64,000 bases of DNA. Origin: Sphingomonas parapaucimobilis NBRC 15100. Its GTDB lineage: Bacteria > Pseudomonadota > Alphaproteobacteria > Sphingomonadales > Sphingomonadaceae. The notes beneath the pieces are model-generated. The model was not told the DNA's origin. It saw only the letters and a program-made list of their open reading frames with translations, and did not search any database. The stretch's first letter is position 1; each line of letters opens with the position of its first letter. Positions 43,755-55,724 of this stretch are shown in pieces. The translations under genes were made by a program, and so were the position numbers. The DNA lies in contig NZ_BBPI01000043.1 of NCBI RefSeq assembly GCF_000787715.1, positions 1-64,000 of the forward strand, read 5' to 3'.

Positions 43755-45245
43755 TTACCGCGTCAATACCAACGTCACCACCGACTGTGGCGGCGCGATA
43801 TCACCGGGGATATCCACGGACTTATGCACAGCATCGGTCGCGATCATCCGCCGTTGCCAGCGCCCCGGCACCACCACGTTCAGCGGCCTGGGCGACAGGC
43901 CCGGATTGACATGGACCAGCACCAGCCGCCGTCCGTCGGGTGACAGCGCGCCGACCGTATCCATGTCATCCACCGGCACCAGCCGGTCGCCCGGCCGGAT
44001 ATAGCGGCTGAACTGCGCCATCGCCCAGTATTTGCCCGTGACATGGATCGCATGGGGCTGGTCCGCCGCGCCCATCAGGTCGGCCTTGACGATGCCCCAG
44101 TTCGACCCCTTCTCACCCTTGCGAGTGCTGAGATCCTCGACCGCCTGCCAGAAGACCCAGGCGGCGGGCTCCAGCCGCTTGAGATCGCCGACGACATGCT
44201 CGGCAAAGGCCAAGGGTGTTGCCATGCCGGTCAGGTCCTCCGGGTCGCCCGACAGCGGCGTGTCGTTCTCGCTCATCCACAACCGGATGCCCGAGGCGCG
44301 GGCGATGTCGCGCACGGCGGTCTGGTGAACGGTGCCATAGCTGTGGACGTTGAGCTGCCCGATCGCCGCGCGAGTGACGGGGGGATAGGCGGCCCAGTCC
44401 GCCACGAACAGGTGCGAGGCGGTCTCATCAGGCGCGGCGATGACGGTGGACAGGCGCGTGGCCTTCAAGGCGGCGGCGGTGGCGTCGATCATCCGGGCCT
44501 GGCGGGCAGGGCTCCAATGCGCGCCTTCCTGGGTGTTGGCGGCGAACCAGTAGTTTGTGTTGGGCTCATTGACCGGCGACAGGGTGCGGAAGGTCAGGTG
44601 ATGCCGCCGCTGCAATTCGTCGGTGACGCGCACCAGATAGGTGGCGAAGGCGGATTCCTGTCCGGGGCGTAGATTGTCGTCGGTGCCTTTTTCCGCGCCC
44701 GACACCCGGCCGCTGACCGTCATGAACCAGGGCGGCGAGTTGGAGAAGGCCTCGAAGATCGGCTGCTTCACACGGGCGGTGATCGCGTCCAGCCACCAGC
44801 GCTGGTTGGCGTCCTGGCCCCAGTCCCACATGGCGGGATCGTCGGCGCGCCACCAGTCCTCGCCCGTCACCCCCGCCGGTTGCCGCCAGAAGCCCGGCAC
44901 CGCGCGCCCGACCTTCATATAGGGCGGGGTGTCGGCCGCATTGCCGCCGCCGATATTGTAGCGCGCGATGGTCCAGCCCAGTCCCTGCGGCCCGTAGAAC
45001 AGATCGGCCAGCCGCGTCCGCTCCGCCTCGGGCCAGCCGCCCGTGACATGCGCGAACCAGGCAAGCGCGGTGCCCCAGCCCTCGAAGACGGTCGACGGGC
45101 GGTCGATCGCGGGCCGCAGGGTCACGGGTACGGGTCGGTCGGCGGCGGGCGGTGCGACCTGCGCCTGCGCCGTGCCCGAACCGAGGATCAGCGCCAGCGC
45201 GAGGGCCGCCATTTGACTTTTGCGATGGATCGTCCCGTTCTTCAC
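43755..45245 (-). CDS. Glycoside hydrolase family 30 protein, probable endo-beta-1,6-galactanase
   Basis: 496 residues from GTG at 45245, with GGGGAG 8 bases upstream; a longer frame exists without a ribosome site. A signal peptide ends GTAQA. The TIM barrel has FEGWGTALAWFAHVTGG, SNSPPWFMTVSGRVSG, acid/base E227 in LSPVNEPNTNYWF and nucleophile E326 in LWMSENDTPL; a beta domain follows. The sequence style (EGWGTALAWFA start, NEPN) resembles GH30 endo-1,6-galactanases rather than glucocerebrosidases or xylanases. Divergent from the GH2 gene, with which it probably shares regulation. Confidence 0.82.
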   Translation of the reverse strand: MKNGTIHRKSQMAALALALILGSGTAQAQVAPPAADRPVPVTLRPAIDRPSTVFEGWGTALAWFAHVTGGWPEAERTRLADLFYGPQGLGWTIARYNIGGGNAADTPPYMKVGRAVPGFWRQPAGVTGEDWWRADDPAMWDWGQDANQRWWLDAITARVKQPIFEAFSNSPPWFMTVSGRVSGAEKGTDDNLRPGQESAFATYLVRVTDELQRRHHLTFRTLSPVNEPNTNYWFAANTQEGAHWSPARQARMIDATAAALKATRLSTVIAAPDETASHLFVADWAAYPPVTRAAIGQLNVHSYGTVHQTAVRDIARASGIRLWMSENDTPLSGDPEDLTGMATPLAFAEHVVGDLKRLEPAAWVFWQAVEDLSTRKGEKGSNWGIVKADLMGAADQPHAIHVTGKYWAMAQFSRYIRPGDRLVPVDDMDTVGALSPDGRRLVLVHVNPGLSPRPLNVVVPGRWQRRMIATDAVHKSVDIPGDIAPPQSVVTLVLTR

Positions 45246-45361
45246 CCTGGCGTCTCCCCGCGCATATCCCATCAAACGTCAGACTATAGCCGGGGGCGCG
45301 GCGGGTCCGTCAACCTCTGCCGGGTTCGCGCATAAGCTGGCCGCACAGACGCCCTTTTCCC

Positions 45362-48643
<3,282 letters not shown>

Positions 48644-48699
48644 GGCTGTTCTTTACTCGGACAATAAGCCATCATGCCGCATCGGGCAGAGGAGAATCC

Positions 48700-50259
48700 A
48701 TGAAAAGGGCAACGAAATTTCTGATCGCGGCGGCGGCGACGCTGTTTGCGGGGACCGCGATGGCGCAAACGGCGCCCGCCACGAGCGAGCAGGTCGAGGT
48801 GCATGCCGACCGTCCGGGTCCCGTCTATAACCGTCGCCTGTTCGGCCAGTTCGCCGAGCATCTGGGCACCGGCATCTATGGTGGTATCTGGGTCGGCAAG
48901 GGCAGCAAGATCCCCAACGTCAACGGTTATCGCCGCGACGTGCTCGACGCGCTGAAGGCGATCCGGGTGCCGGTGATCCGCTGGCCGGGCGGCTGCTATG
49001 CCGATGAATATCACTGGCGCGAAGGCATCGGCCCGCAGGCCAAGCGCCTGACCAAGGTCAACACCAATTGGGGCGGTGTGACCGAGGACAACAGCTTCGG
49101 CACGCATGAATTCATGAATTACAGCGAGATGGTCGGCGCCGAGGCCTATGTCTCGGGCAATGTCGGTTCGGCCTCGCCGTCCGAAATGGCCGAGTGGGTC
49201 GAATATATGACCTTCCCGGCCAAATCGACCTATGCCGAGGAGCGTCGCAAGAACGGTCGCGACAAACCGTGGAAGCTGGCCATGTTCGGCATCGGCAACG
49301 AGCTGTGGGGCTGCGGCGGCAATATGCGTCCCGAATATGCCGCCGACGTGACGCGTCGCTATTCGACCTTCCTGAAGGTCCCGGCGGGCGAAAAGCTGAT
49401 GAAGATCGCCAGCGGTGCGAACAGCGACGATTACAACTGGACCGAAGTGATGATGCGCGATGCGGGTGGCGCATTCGACGGCATCGGTGTGCATTATTAC
49501 ACCATCCCCGGCGACTGGTCGCACAAGGGCGCGGCCACCGGCTTCGACGAGGAAAGCTGGGCGCGCACCCTGTCCAAGACGCTGAAGATGGAGGAGCTGC
49601 TCACCCGTCACTCGGCGATCATGGACAAATATGATCCGAACAAGCGGGTCGCGCTGCTCGTCGACGAATGGGGCACCTGGTATGATGTCGAACCCGGCAC
49701 CAATCCGGGCTTCCTGTACCAGCAGAACTCGCTTCGCGACGCGGTGGTGACCAGCCTGAACCTCGACATCTTCGCCCGTCACGCCGACCGCGTGCGCGGC
49801 GCCAATATCGCCCAGATGATCAACGTCCTCCAGGCGATGATCCTGACCGACGGGGCGCGCATGGTGAAGACACCGACCTATTGGGTGTTCGACATGTACA
49901 AGGACTATCAGGACGCGACCGTCCTGCCGGTCGATGTCCAGTCGCGCTGGTACAACAAGAACCAGTGGGTGATGAAGGCGGTCAGCGCCTCGGCCGTTCG
50001 CGACAAGGCGGGCGTGGTGCATGTCGGCCTGACCAATGTCGATCCCAGCCAGCCCGCGACCGTCTCGGTCAAGCTGGACGGCGTGACCGCGGCGCAGGTG
50101 TCGGGCCGTGTCCTGACCGGCGCGACGATGGATGCGCACAACAGCTTCGACGCGCCGAACCAGGTCGCGCCGCAGCCGTTCAACGGTGCGACGCTGTCGG
50201 GTGGCGTGCTGACCGTGCAGGTGCCCGCCAAGTCGGTCGTCATGCTGGATCTGCGCTGA
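48700..50259 (+). CDS. Glycoside hydrolase family 51, alpha-L-arabinofuranosidase
   Basis: 519 residues with a signal peptide (ends GTAMA). VYNRRLFGQFAEHLGTGIYGGIW and RWPGGCYADEYHW are GH51 hallmarks; acid/base E201 lies in GIGNELWG and nucleophile E323 in VDEWGTW. It should remove arabinofuranose side chains from arabinan or arabinogalactan. GAGGAGAATCC precedes the ATG. The GH43 start overlaps its stop (TGATG). Confidence 0.93.
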   Translation: MKRATKFLIAAAATLFAGTAMAQTAPATSEQVEVHADRPGPVYNRRLFGQFAEHLGTGIYGGIWVGKGSKIPNVNGYRRDVLDALKAIRVPVIRWPGGCYADEYHWREGIGPQAKRLTKVNTNWGGVTEDNSFGTHEFMNYSEMVGAEAYVSGNVGSASPSEMAEWVEYMTFPAKSTYAEERRKNGRDKPWKLAMFGIGNELWGCGGNMRPEYAADVTRRYSTFLKVPAGEKLMKIASGANSDDYNWTEVMMRDAGGAFDGIGVHYYTIPGDWSHKGAATGFDEESWARTLSKTLKMEELLTRHSAIMDKYDPNKRVALLVDEWGTWYDVEPGTNPGFLYQQNSLRDAVVTSLNLDIFARHADRVRGANIAQMINVLQAMILTDGARMVKTPTYWVFDMYKDYQDATVLPVDVQSRWYNKNQWVMKAVSASAVRDKAGVVHVGLTNVDPSQPATVSVKLDGVTAAQVSGRVLTGATMDAHNSFDAPNQVAPQPFNGATLSGGVLTVQVPAKSVVMLDLR

Positions 50260-51608
50260 TGAAGGCCCGCGCCGGGGCGCTGCTCGCCGCCGTCCTTCTG
50301 ACCGGGGCGGCGGGGTCCGCCGCACCCCGGCGCGAGGTTTTGTGGAATAGTCCGGGGGCGGGCAACCCCCTGCTTCCGGGCTATTTCGCCGACCCCTCCA
50401 TCGTGCGCGACGGGGGGCATTGGTACATCTTCGCCACGGTCGATCCATGGGGGGATGACCGTCTGGGGCTGTGGACCTCGGACAATGGCCGCGACTGGAC
50501 CTTCTCGCAGCCCAACTGGCCGACCAAGCAGGCCGCAACCAGCCCGACCTCGGGCGATGCCAAGGTCTGGGCGCCCTCGGTGGTCAAGGCGCCCAACGGC
50601 CGCTGGTATATGTATGTCTCGGTCGGCAGCGAGGTATGGGTCGGCTCCGCCCCGTCACCGGCGGGACCATGGGCCGATGCCAATGGCGGCAAGCCGCTGA
50701 TCGCCCGCGACTTTGCGCCCCAATATCACATGATCGACGCCGAGGCGTTCGTCGACGATGACGGCCAGGCCTATCTCTATTGGGGATCGGGGCTGAACTG
50801 GGTCAATGGGCATTGCTTCGTCGTGAAGCTGAAGCCCGACATGGTCCATTTCGACGGCGCGCCGCGTGACGTGACCCCGGCCAACTATTTCGAAGGCCCC
50901 TTCATGGTGAAGGAGAAGGGGCGTTACCTGCTGACCTATAGCGACGGCAACACGACCAAGGACACCTACAAGGTCCGCTATGCGGTCGGCGCGTCGCCGA
51001 TGGGACCCTTTACCGAGGCGGCGAACAGCCCGTTGCTGGAAACCGATGCCGCGCGGCAGGTCATCAGCCCCGGCCATCACGCGATCTTCGCCGACAAGGG
51101 CAAGGCGTACATCCTCTATCACCGCCAGGCGTTGCCCTTCGGGATGGGCAGCGAGCGGGTGCTGCGGCAGGTGGCGATCGACCCGCTGACTGTGCGGGCG
51201 GACGGCACGTTCGAGAAGGTCCGGCCCAGCCATGATCCGGTGATCCCGGCCTTTGCCGCACATCGCGACCATGGGCTGCGCTGGACGGGCAAGGGCGTCG
51301 ACGCGCTGGCGGGGGACGACAATTACGCGACCGTCTGGCGACCGGAGGCGGGCAGGCCGCCGGTGCTGACCGCCGATCTGGGCGCGGTGCGTGACGTACG
51401 GGAAAGCCGGGTCCGTCCCGCCTTCGCGATCCAGCCGCAGGATTTGCGGGTCGAGGCATCGCCCGATGGCCGGACCTGGCACGAGGTGGCGGCCGAGACG
51501 GGGGTGAGTGGTTCGCCCATCACCCTGCGCCATCCGGGTAAGGCACGGTTCCTGCGCATGACGGTGACGGCGAAGGAACCTGCGATCCTGGAATGGTCGA
51601 TCTTTTAA
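50259..51608 (+). CDS. Glycoside hydrolase family 43 protein with C-terminal discoidin-like domain
   Basis: 449 residues with a signal peptide (ends GSAA). The five-bladed propeller carries the three GH43 acids: D45 in YFADPSIV, D160 in MIDAEAF and E212 in NYFEGPF. The last 110 residues (VDALAGDDNYATVWRP, LRVEASPDGRTWHEVA, ARFLRMTV) look like a coagulation-factor 5/8 type C sugar-binding domain. Likely an arabinofuranosidase or galactan-active exo-enzyme; the exact linkage cannot be read. Last gene of the GH2-GH51-GH43 operon. Confidence 0.88.
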   Translation: MKARAGALLAAVLLTGAAGSAAPRREVLWNSPGAGNPLLPGYFADPSIVRDGGHWYIFATVDPWGDDRLGLWTSDNGRDWTFSQPNWPTKQAATSPTSGDAKVWAPSVVKAPNGRWYMYVSVGSEVWVGSAPSPAGPWADANGGKPLIARDFAPQYHMIDAEAFVDDDGQAYLYWGSGLNWVNGHCFVVKLKPDMVHFDGAPRDVTPANYFEGPFMVKEKGRYLLTYSDGNTTKDTYKVRYAVGASPMGPFTEAANSPLLETDAARQVISPGHHAIFADKGKAYILYHRQALPFGMGSERVLRQVAIDPLTVRADGTFEKVRPSHDPVIPAFAAHRDHGLRWTGKGVDALAGDDNYATVWRPEAGRPPVLTADLGAVRDVRESRVRPAFAIQPQDLRVEASPDGRTWHEVAAETGVSGSPITLRHPGKARFLRMTVTAKEPAILEWSIF

Positions 51609-51719
51609 GCCCCTCCTCCGGAACGGGGGAGGGGTTTGGGGAGGGGGCTGGCCGCAAGCAACGGTCTCGGTGAGACTCCAGGCCCTCCCCCATCCCCTCC
51701 CGTTTACGGGAGGGGCGTG
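51606..51719. repeat. Family B2 palindromic repeat
   Basis: CCCCTCCTCCGGAACGGGGGAGGGG overlaps the end of the GH43 gene and pairs locally; a second stem CCCCTCCCGTTTACGGGAGG ends the element. The middle contains CGGTCTCGGTGAGACTCC, also present in the 34.6 kb copy. Confidence 0.75.
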
Positions 51720-51743
51720 CCCGGCGTAAGCGGCGCGTGTCCA

Positions 51744-51781
51744 CACCCCCCGTTCAGCCTGAGCGAAGTCGAAGGCCATGG
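51744..51781. repeat. Single family A unit
   Basis: CCGTTCAGCCTGAGCGAAG followed by TCGAAGGCCATGGG, one copy without a facing partner. This is the only family A site that lies between genes read in the same direction. Confidence 0.7.
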
Positions 51782-51881
51782 GCAGACCTTTCCTCAAACC
51801 CCACGACAATCGTAACACAGGGCGTGCTAGAGTAGACCCACATGACGCCCACGGCGGTCGTGAGGGAAGGCAAGGAACGGC

Positions 51882-52859
51882 ATGGCGCCATACGCATCAA
51901 GCACGGTCGCGGACACCCTAACCCCCTTCCTGTCGCAATGGACCGCCCCGGACGGGTGGGTTCACCGCCGCTATGACCGCCCGCATGAACCGGGCACGGC
52001 GCGGCGGGGGCGGTTGCTGTTTCAGACGGGTCGCGCCGACATGATCGAGAAATATGGCGACGCGATCGACCATTTCCGCGTGCAGGGTTGGGACGTCACC
52101 GCCTTCGACTGGCGCGGGCAGGGCGGGTCGGGGCGGCTGACGCCCGACGGGACCGGGCATATCGACCGGCTCGACCGGCTGGCCGAGGATCTGGCGGCCT
52201 TTTATGGCGAGTGGGTCAGGCCGGGCGAGGGGCCGCATGTCGTGCTAGGCCATTCGATGGGCGGGTTCGCCACCTTGTCGGCGCTGGCCGGGGGCGGGAT
52301 CGCGCCCGATGCGGTGGTGCTGGTCGCGCCGATGCTGGCGCTGCGCTCGCCGGTCGGCCAATGGGCGGGGGCGCGCTTCGCCCGCTGGCAGGTCGGGCGT
52401 GGCGATCCGCTTCGCCCCGCCTGGCGTCGGCTGGAGACGCCCGCCGCCGCGACCGCGCGGCAGAAGAGGCTGACCCATGACCTGACCCGCTTCGCCGATC
52501 AGCAGGCGTTCCGACAGGCCCGGCCCGAACTCTGTCTGGGATCGCCCAGCTGGCATTGGGTGGCGGAGGCCTTTCGCGCGACGGCGGCGCTTCGCGAAAA
52601 TCCGGCGCTGGGGCGGATCGAGACGCCGGTGCTGATGCTGGTCGCGCTTGCCGATCGGCTGGTCGATGCGCGGGCGGCGGCGCGGGTGGCGCAGCGATTG
52701 CCGCAGGGCGAACTGGTGGCCTTTGGTCGCGGCTGTGCGCATGAGATATTGCGGGAGGCCGATCCGGTTCGCGCCAACGCCTTTGCCGCGATCACCGCGT
52801 TTCTCGACCGGCGCGTACCCGCTACTTCACCCCGCAGCGAACCGGACCACCGCCGGTGA
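51882..52859 (+). CDS. Alpha/beta hydrolase, lysophospholipase-like
   Basis: 325 residues. The nucleophile elbow is GHSMGGFA (serine near residue 124), the oxyanion side is FDWRGQGGSGRL and the late catalytic histidine is in GCAHEI. The overall layout is that of PldB/monoacylglycerol lipase-type serine hydrolases. No signal peptide. It starts 273 bases after the GH43 gene and its last 38 bases overlap the convergent GIN-domain gene. Confidence 0.85.
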   Translation: MAPYASSTVADTLTPFLSQWTAPDGWVHRRYDRPHEPGTARRGRLLFQTGRADMIEKYGDAIDHFRVQGWDVTAFDWRGQGGSGRLTPDGTGHIDRLDRLAEDLAAFYGEWVRPGEGPHVVLGHSMGGFATLSALAGGGIAPDAVVLVAPMLALRSPVGQWAGARFARWQVGRGDPLRPAWRRLETPAAATARQKRLTHDLTRFADQQAFRQARPELCLGSPSWHWVAEAFRATAALRENPALGRIETPVLMLVALADRLVDARAAARVAQRLPQGELVAFGRGCAHEILREADPVRANAFAAITAFLDRRVPATSPRSEPDHRR

Positions 52860-53523
52860 CCCGGCATTTGGGCGTGCCCGCCACCGTCACCCTGCCCAGC
52901 CCGCCATTGGCGACCGTCGCCATATAGCGCGCCCGTGCGGCAATCTCGCCGGGGCCGTCGAGCGTGACGGTCAGGTCGCCTGCCTTCAGCGCCTCGGCCG
53001 CGATGCTGGCAGGCCCGTTGGCCGCGAGCCGCGCCTTGCCGACCCGGCCGCCCTCGATCGTCAATCTGGCGGGGCCGAACAGCGTCGCGGCCAGTTGATC
53101 GCCATCGGCCCGCCCGACCCGGACCTCGCCCGTGCCTGTCACGGACACATTCAGCGCACTGCCCTTCATCGCCTGCACCGTCACCTGCGCGCCGCCGATG
53201 ACGGTGACGCCCGACAGAGGCGGCGCGGCGAGGGTCAGCGTGACCGGCGCATCGTCCCCGCCCGCGCCCCCTCCCGCGCCCCCGCCCGCACGTCGCACGA
53301 CCAGCGTGCTGCCCATCACCTGCGCCTCGACCTGACGCAACGCCGCGCCGTCACCGGACAGGGCTCCGCGCGGCGAGGGGCCGGTGGTCATGATGACGCG
53401 GAACGGCCCCTCGACCCGCAACTTGTCGAAGCTGCTCAGATCGACGCGCCGCTCGGCGGCCAAGGCCGGTGTGGCGACGACCAGCGCCGAAGCCAGAAGC
53501 GCGAAAGCGGTGCGGATCGACAT
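52822..53523 (-). CDS. GIN domain (DUF2807) exported protein
   Basis: 233 residues from the ATG at 53523, which has GAGG about 9 bases upstream. A signal peptide ends TPALA. The mature protein starts RRVDLSSFDKLRVEGPFRVIM and continues as a right-handed beta helix of GIN (DUF2807) repeats such as SGVTVIGGAQVTVQAM; a glycine-rich loop GGGAGGGAGG interrupts it near residue 85. Two C-terminal cysteines (KCRVTGGGPVRC) probably form a disulfide. Function unknown; envelope localisation likely. It lies 46 bases after the related broken gene. Confidence 0.85.
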   Translation of the reverse strand: MSIRTAFALLASALVVATPALAAERRVDLSSFDKLRVEGPFRVIMTTGPSPRGALSGDGAALRQVEAQVMGSTLVVRRAGGGAGGGAGGDDAPVTLTLAAPPLSGVTVIGGAQVTVQAMKGSALNVSVTGTGEVRVGRADGDQLAATLFGPARLTIEGGRVGKARLAANGPASIAAEALKAGDLTVTLDGPGEIAARARYMATVANGGLGRVTVAGTPKCRVTGGGPVRCGVK

Positions 53524-53569
53524 CACCGCCATCCTCGCACCGCTCCGCCGGCGTCGCAAGCCGGTCCCC

Positions 53570-54319
53570 TTACAGGGTACGCCCACAGCGTGCGCTGCCC
53601 GATCCCGCCTTGCGGACGGTGCAGACCGAGTTCGGCCCCAGATCGGCATCGCCCGAACCGCTCAGCGACACCTTGGCGGGGCCGTCGACCTGCACCGCGA
53701 CGCGGCCCGATCCGGCAATTTCGACCTCGGCCTGTCTGGCATGAAGCCCCTTGGCGCGTATGTCCCCCGACCCGGCAATGCCGATCTTCAGCGCACCGAC
53801 CCGGCCACCGGCCTGGACCGAGCCGGAGCCCGCCACGCCCAGTTCGGCCTGCTCGACCCGCATCGCGCCGATCGTCAGGTCGCCCGAACCCGCAATCCCG
53901 CCCTTGAAGCGCGCGCCGTCGATCCGGTCGATGCGCATCTGCCCCGATCCCGCGATACCCGCTTCGGTCAGGCGCGGCAGCGTCACCAGGATGCGGACGT
54001 TCCGGCGATTGCCCCAATGCAGCCCCTTCTTCATGCCGATCAGCAGCGTGTCGCCATCGCGCGCGATGCGCAGCTGGTCGAGATCGGATGCCGCCCCTTC
54101 GGCGCGTACCGAAAAATCGCCGCCGACCCGGATATCGACCGGATCGCTGCCATTGCTCGATACCGCCGTGAACCCGCGCGTCGCATAGCTGCGCGCGTCG
54201 CCCGAGCCCTGGGGGGAGACTTCCTATCCCTTGGCCTTGCTTCCGAACGAACAGGCGGCGGTGGGCATGGCGAGCACGAGCAACCCGGCAAGCGTGGTGA
54301 GAAGGGGGGATTTGGGCAT
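53570..54319 (-). pseudogene. GIN domain (DUF2807) lipoprotein gene with in-frame amber codon
   Basis: An ATG with a strong AGGAGG site opens MPKSPLLTTLAGLLVLAMPT followed by AACSFGSKAKG: a lipoprotein signal with lipobox cysteine. The codon at 54226-54224 is TAG. Past it the same frame continues without another stop for 218 codons: EVSPQGSGDARSYATRGFTAV, then GIN repeats (AGIAGSGQMRIDRIDG, GGIAGSGDLTIGAM) and a C-terminal disulfide pair (CTVRK...ARC). The frame on both sides is clearly coding, so this is a single nonsense change at about codon 32, a sequencing error, or a suppressible stop. An internal ATG at 54034 could only give a cytoplasmic fragment. Confidence 0.85.
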
Positions 54320-54330
54320 GAGCGACCTCC

Positions 54331-54354
54331 TGTGTATTGATAGAATAGTACACA
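54331..54354. promoter_or_regulatory. Candidate operator upstream of the GIN lipoprotein gene
   Basis: TGTGTA-N12-TACACA, a perfect 6+6 inverted repeat, ends 12 bases before the start codon and encloses an AT-rich spacer that may contain the -10 element. It resembles a binding site for a dimeric repressor. No regulator gene lies beside it. Confidence 0.5.
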
Positions 54355-54376
54355 TGGCCGGGCGATCTGCGCAAAT

Positions 54377-54409
54377 GAAAAGGGGCGGCCCCGCCTGGGA
54401 CCGCCCCTT
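54377..54409 (-). terminator. Rho-independent terminator after carD
   Basis: On the minus strand GGGGCGG and CCGCCCC pair around a CCCAGGCGGGG middle that can extend the stem, and TTTTC follows. It lies about 30 bases after the carD stop. Confidence 0.8.
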
Positions 54410-54437
54410 GTTCGTGTCGAAGAAGACCGACCGCCTA

Positions 54438-54971
54438 TCAGGCGGCGGGCTTTTCCTTGTTGTAGATGGCAGCGGCAGCGCGCAGGATTTCCAGGATCTT
54501 CTCCTGGGCGCGCGGCTCGTCCACCTCTTCCATCGCGGCGAGTTCGCGGGCGAGGCGGCTGGTGGCCGCTTCGAAGATCTGCCGCTCGGAATAGCTCTGC
54601 TCGGGCTGGTCGTCGGCGCGGAACAGGTCGCGGACCACTTCGGCGATCGACACCAGGTCGCCCGAGTTGATCTTGGCTTCATATTCCTGGGCACGGCGCG
54701 ACCACATGGTGCGCTTGACCTTGGGCTTGCCCTTCAGCGTTTCCATCGCCTCGCGCATCGTCTTGTCCGAGGACAGCTTGCGCATGCCGACCGACTCGGC
54801 CTTGTTGGTGGGAACGCGGAGCGTCATGCGCTCCTTTTCGAACCGCAGCACATAGAGTTCGAGCTGCATCCCTGCGATTTCCTGCTTTTGCAGCTCGATA
54901 ACGCGGCCCACGCCATGTTTGGGATACACGACATAGTCACCGACGTCGAAGTGGAGCGCCTTGGCAGCCAT
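54438..54971 (-). CDS. carD: CarD family transcriptional regulator
   Basis: 177 residues. The N-terminal RNA-polymerase-interacting domain is FDVGDYVVYPKHGVGRVIELQKQEIAG; the helical C-terminal domain contains KVKRTMWSRRAQEYEAKINSGD and IAEVVRDLFRADDQPEQSYSER. CarD binds the RNAP beta subunit and stabilises open complexes, especially at rRNA promoters. ATG at 54971 with GGAAAGG upstream. It is followed by a strong terminator and preceded by a 382-base spacer from its own start to the fdxA start side. Confidence 0.94.
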   Translation of the reverse strand: MAAKALHFDVGDYVVYPKHGVGRVIELQKQEIAGMQLELYVLRFEKERMTLRVPTNKAESVGMRKLSSDKTMREAMETLKGKPKVKRTMWSRRAQEYEAKINSGDLVSIAEVVRDLFRADDQPEQSYSERQIFEAATSRLARELAAMEEVDEPRAQEKILEILRAAAAIYNKEKPAA

Positions 54972-55195
54972 TGGGGGCCTTTCCGGATCAGGGCCTTCGC
55001 ACGAGCGCCGGACGAGCGGAAATGGGTCCACTGATCAAGTCGGCCTCGGGAAGGAAGGGTCGAACACATCAAAGGCGGGCGGTCGCGAAAAAAGCTATGC
55101 CCGTCGCGGAACCATATAGCATGGTCGCAACAAAATTACCAGCATATGTGCAGGTTGCCGGAACCATCGGGCGCCAAGGCCCAACGGATCCAATC

Positions 55196-55316
55196 TTTCC
55201 TCCCCTGGAAGGGGAGGTGGCAGGGCGAAGCCCTGACGGAGGGGTATTCCGCTATCGAGAGGGGAGACACCCCTCCACCAGCTTCGCTGGTCCCCCTCCC
55301 CTTGCAGGGGAGGAAT
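55196..55316. repeat. Family B1 palindromic repeat
   Basis: CCTCCCCTGGAAGGGGAGG, GGCAGGGCGAAGCCCTGACGG, AGGGGTATTC, then CACCCCTCCACC, AGCTTCGCTGG and CCCCCTCCCCTTGCAGGGGAGG. It matches the 6511 element block for block and fills most of the 322-base gap between carD and fdxA. The left part of the gap (55032-55195), which should carry the carD promoter, shows no clear consensus. Confidence 0.8.
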
Positions 55317-55325
55317 AGCTTTTGC

Positions 55326-55372
55326 TCAGTCGCCCTTGCCGGGCGCGTCCCGGTCAGTCGCCCTTGCCGGGC
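55326..55372. repeat. 19-base direct repeat at the fdxA stop codon
   Basis: TCAGTCGCCCTTGCCGGGC occurs at 55326-55344 and again at 55354-55372, 28 bases apart. The second copy is the end of fdxA (the codons GKGD and stop), so the gene's tail has been duplicated downstream of its stop. Confidence 0.75.
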
Positions 55373-55695
55373 TCCGGGCTGAAGAACTGGTCGTACTTGT
55401 TCTCGACGCCCTTCATCGCATCGGCGTCGGGTGGCGTCTGGTCCAGCTTGCGGGTGACGTTGGGCCATTGGGCGGAGAAGGTGTTGTTCAGCTCCAGCCA
55501 CTGTTCCAGCCCGCTCTCGGTGTCGGGCAGGATCGCCTCGGCCGGGCATTCGGGCTCGCACACGCCGCAATCGATGCATTCCGACGGGTTGATGACGAGC
55601 ATGTTCTCGCCCTCATAGAAGCAGTCGACGGGACACACCTCGACACAGTCCATATACTTGCAGCGAATGCAGGCATCGGTGACGACGTAGGTCAT
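55354..55695 (-). CDS. fdxA: 7Fe ferredoxin FdxA
   Basis: 113 residues. The first cluster motif is [17 protein letters not shown] and the second [12 protein letters not shown], the spacing of 3Fe-4S/4Fe-4S seven-iron ferredoxins. The C-terminal helix ([16 protein letters not shown]) is typical of FdxA. It is a soluble electron carrier. GGGAG lies 7 bases before the ATG. It belongs to the conserved order helicase-S4-fdxA-carD. Confidence 0.95.
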   Translation of the reverse strand: MTYVVTDACIRCKYMDCVEVCPVDCFYEGENMLVINPSECIDCGVCEPECPAEAILPDTESGLEQWLELNNTFSAQWPNVTRKLDQTPPDADAMKGVENKYDQFFSPEPGKGD

Positions 55696-55724
55696 GACAA
55701 CTCCCAAGGTACGAACGCGTGCTG

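Noticed and set aside
43822..43830. TTATGCACA inside the GH30 gene as a further DnaA box
   Set aside because: It fits only the relaxed consensus, stands alone about 7 kb from the origin, and is within coding sequence.
52822..54319. The two adjacent GIN-domain genes as one frameshifted gene
   Set aside because: The downstream gene has its own signal peptide, ribosome site and complete domain; the upstream one has a separate stop and a disulfide-ending C-terminus.
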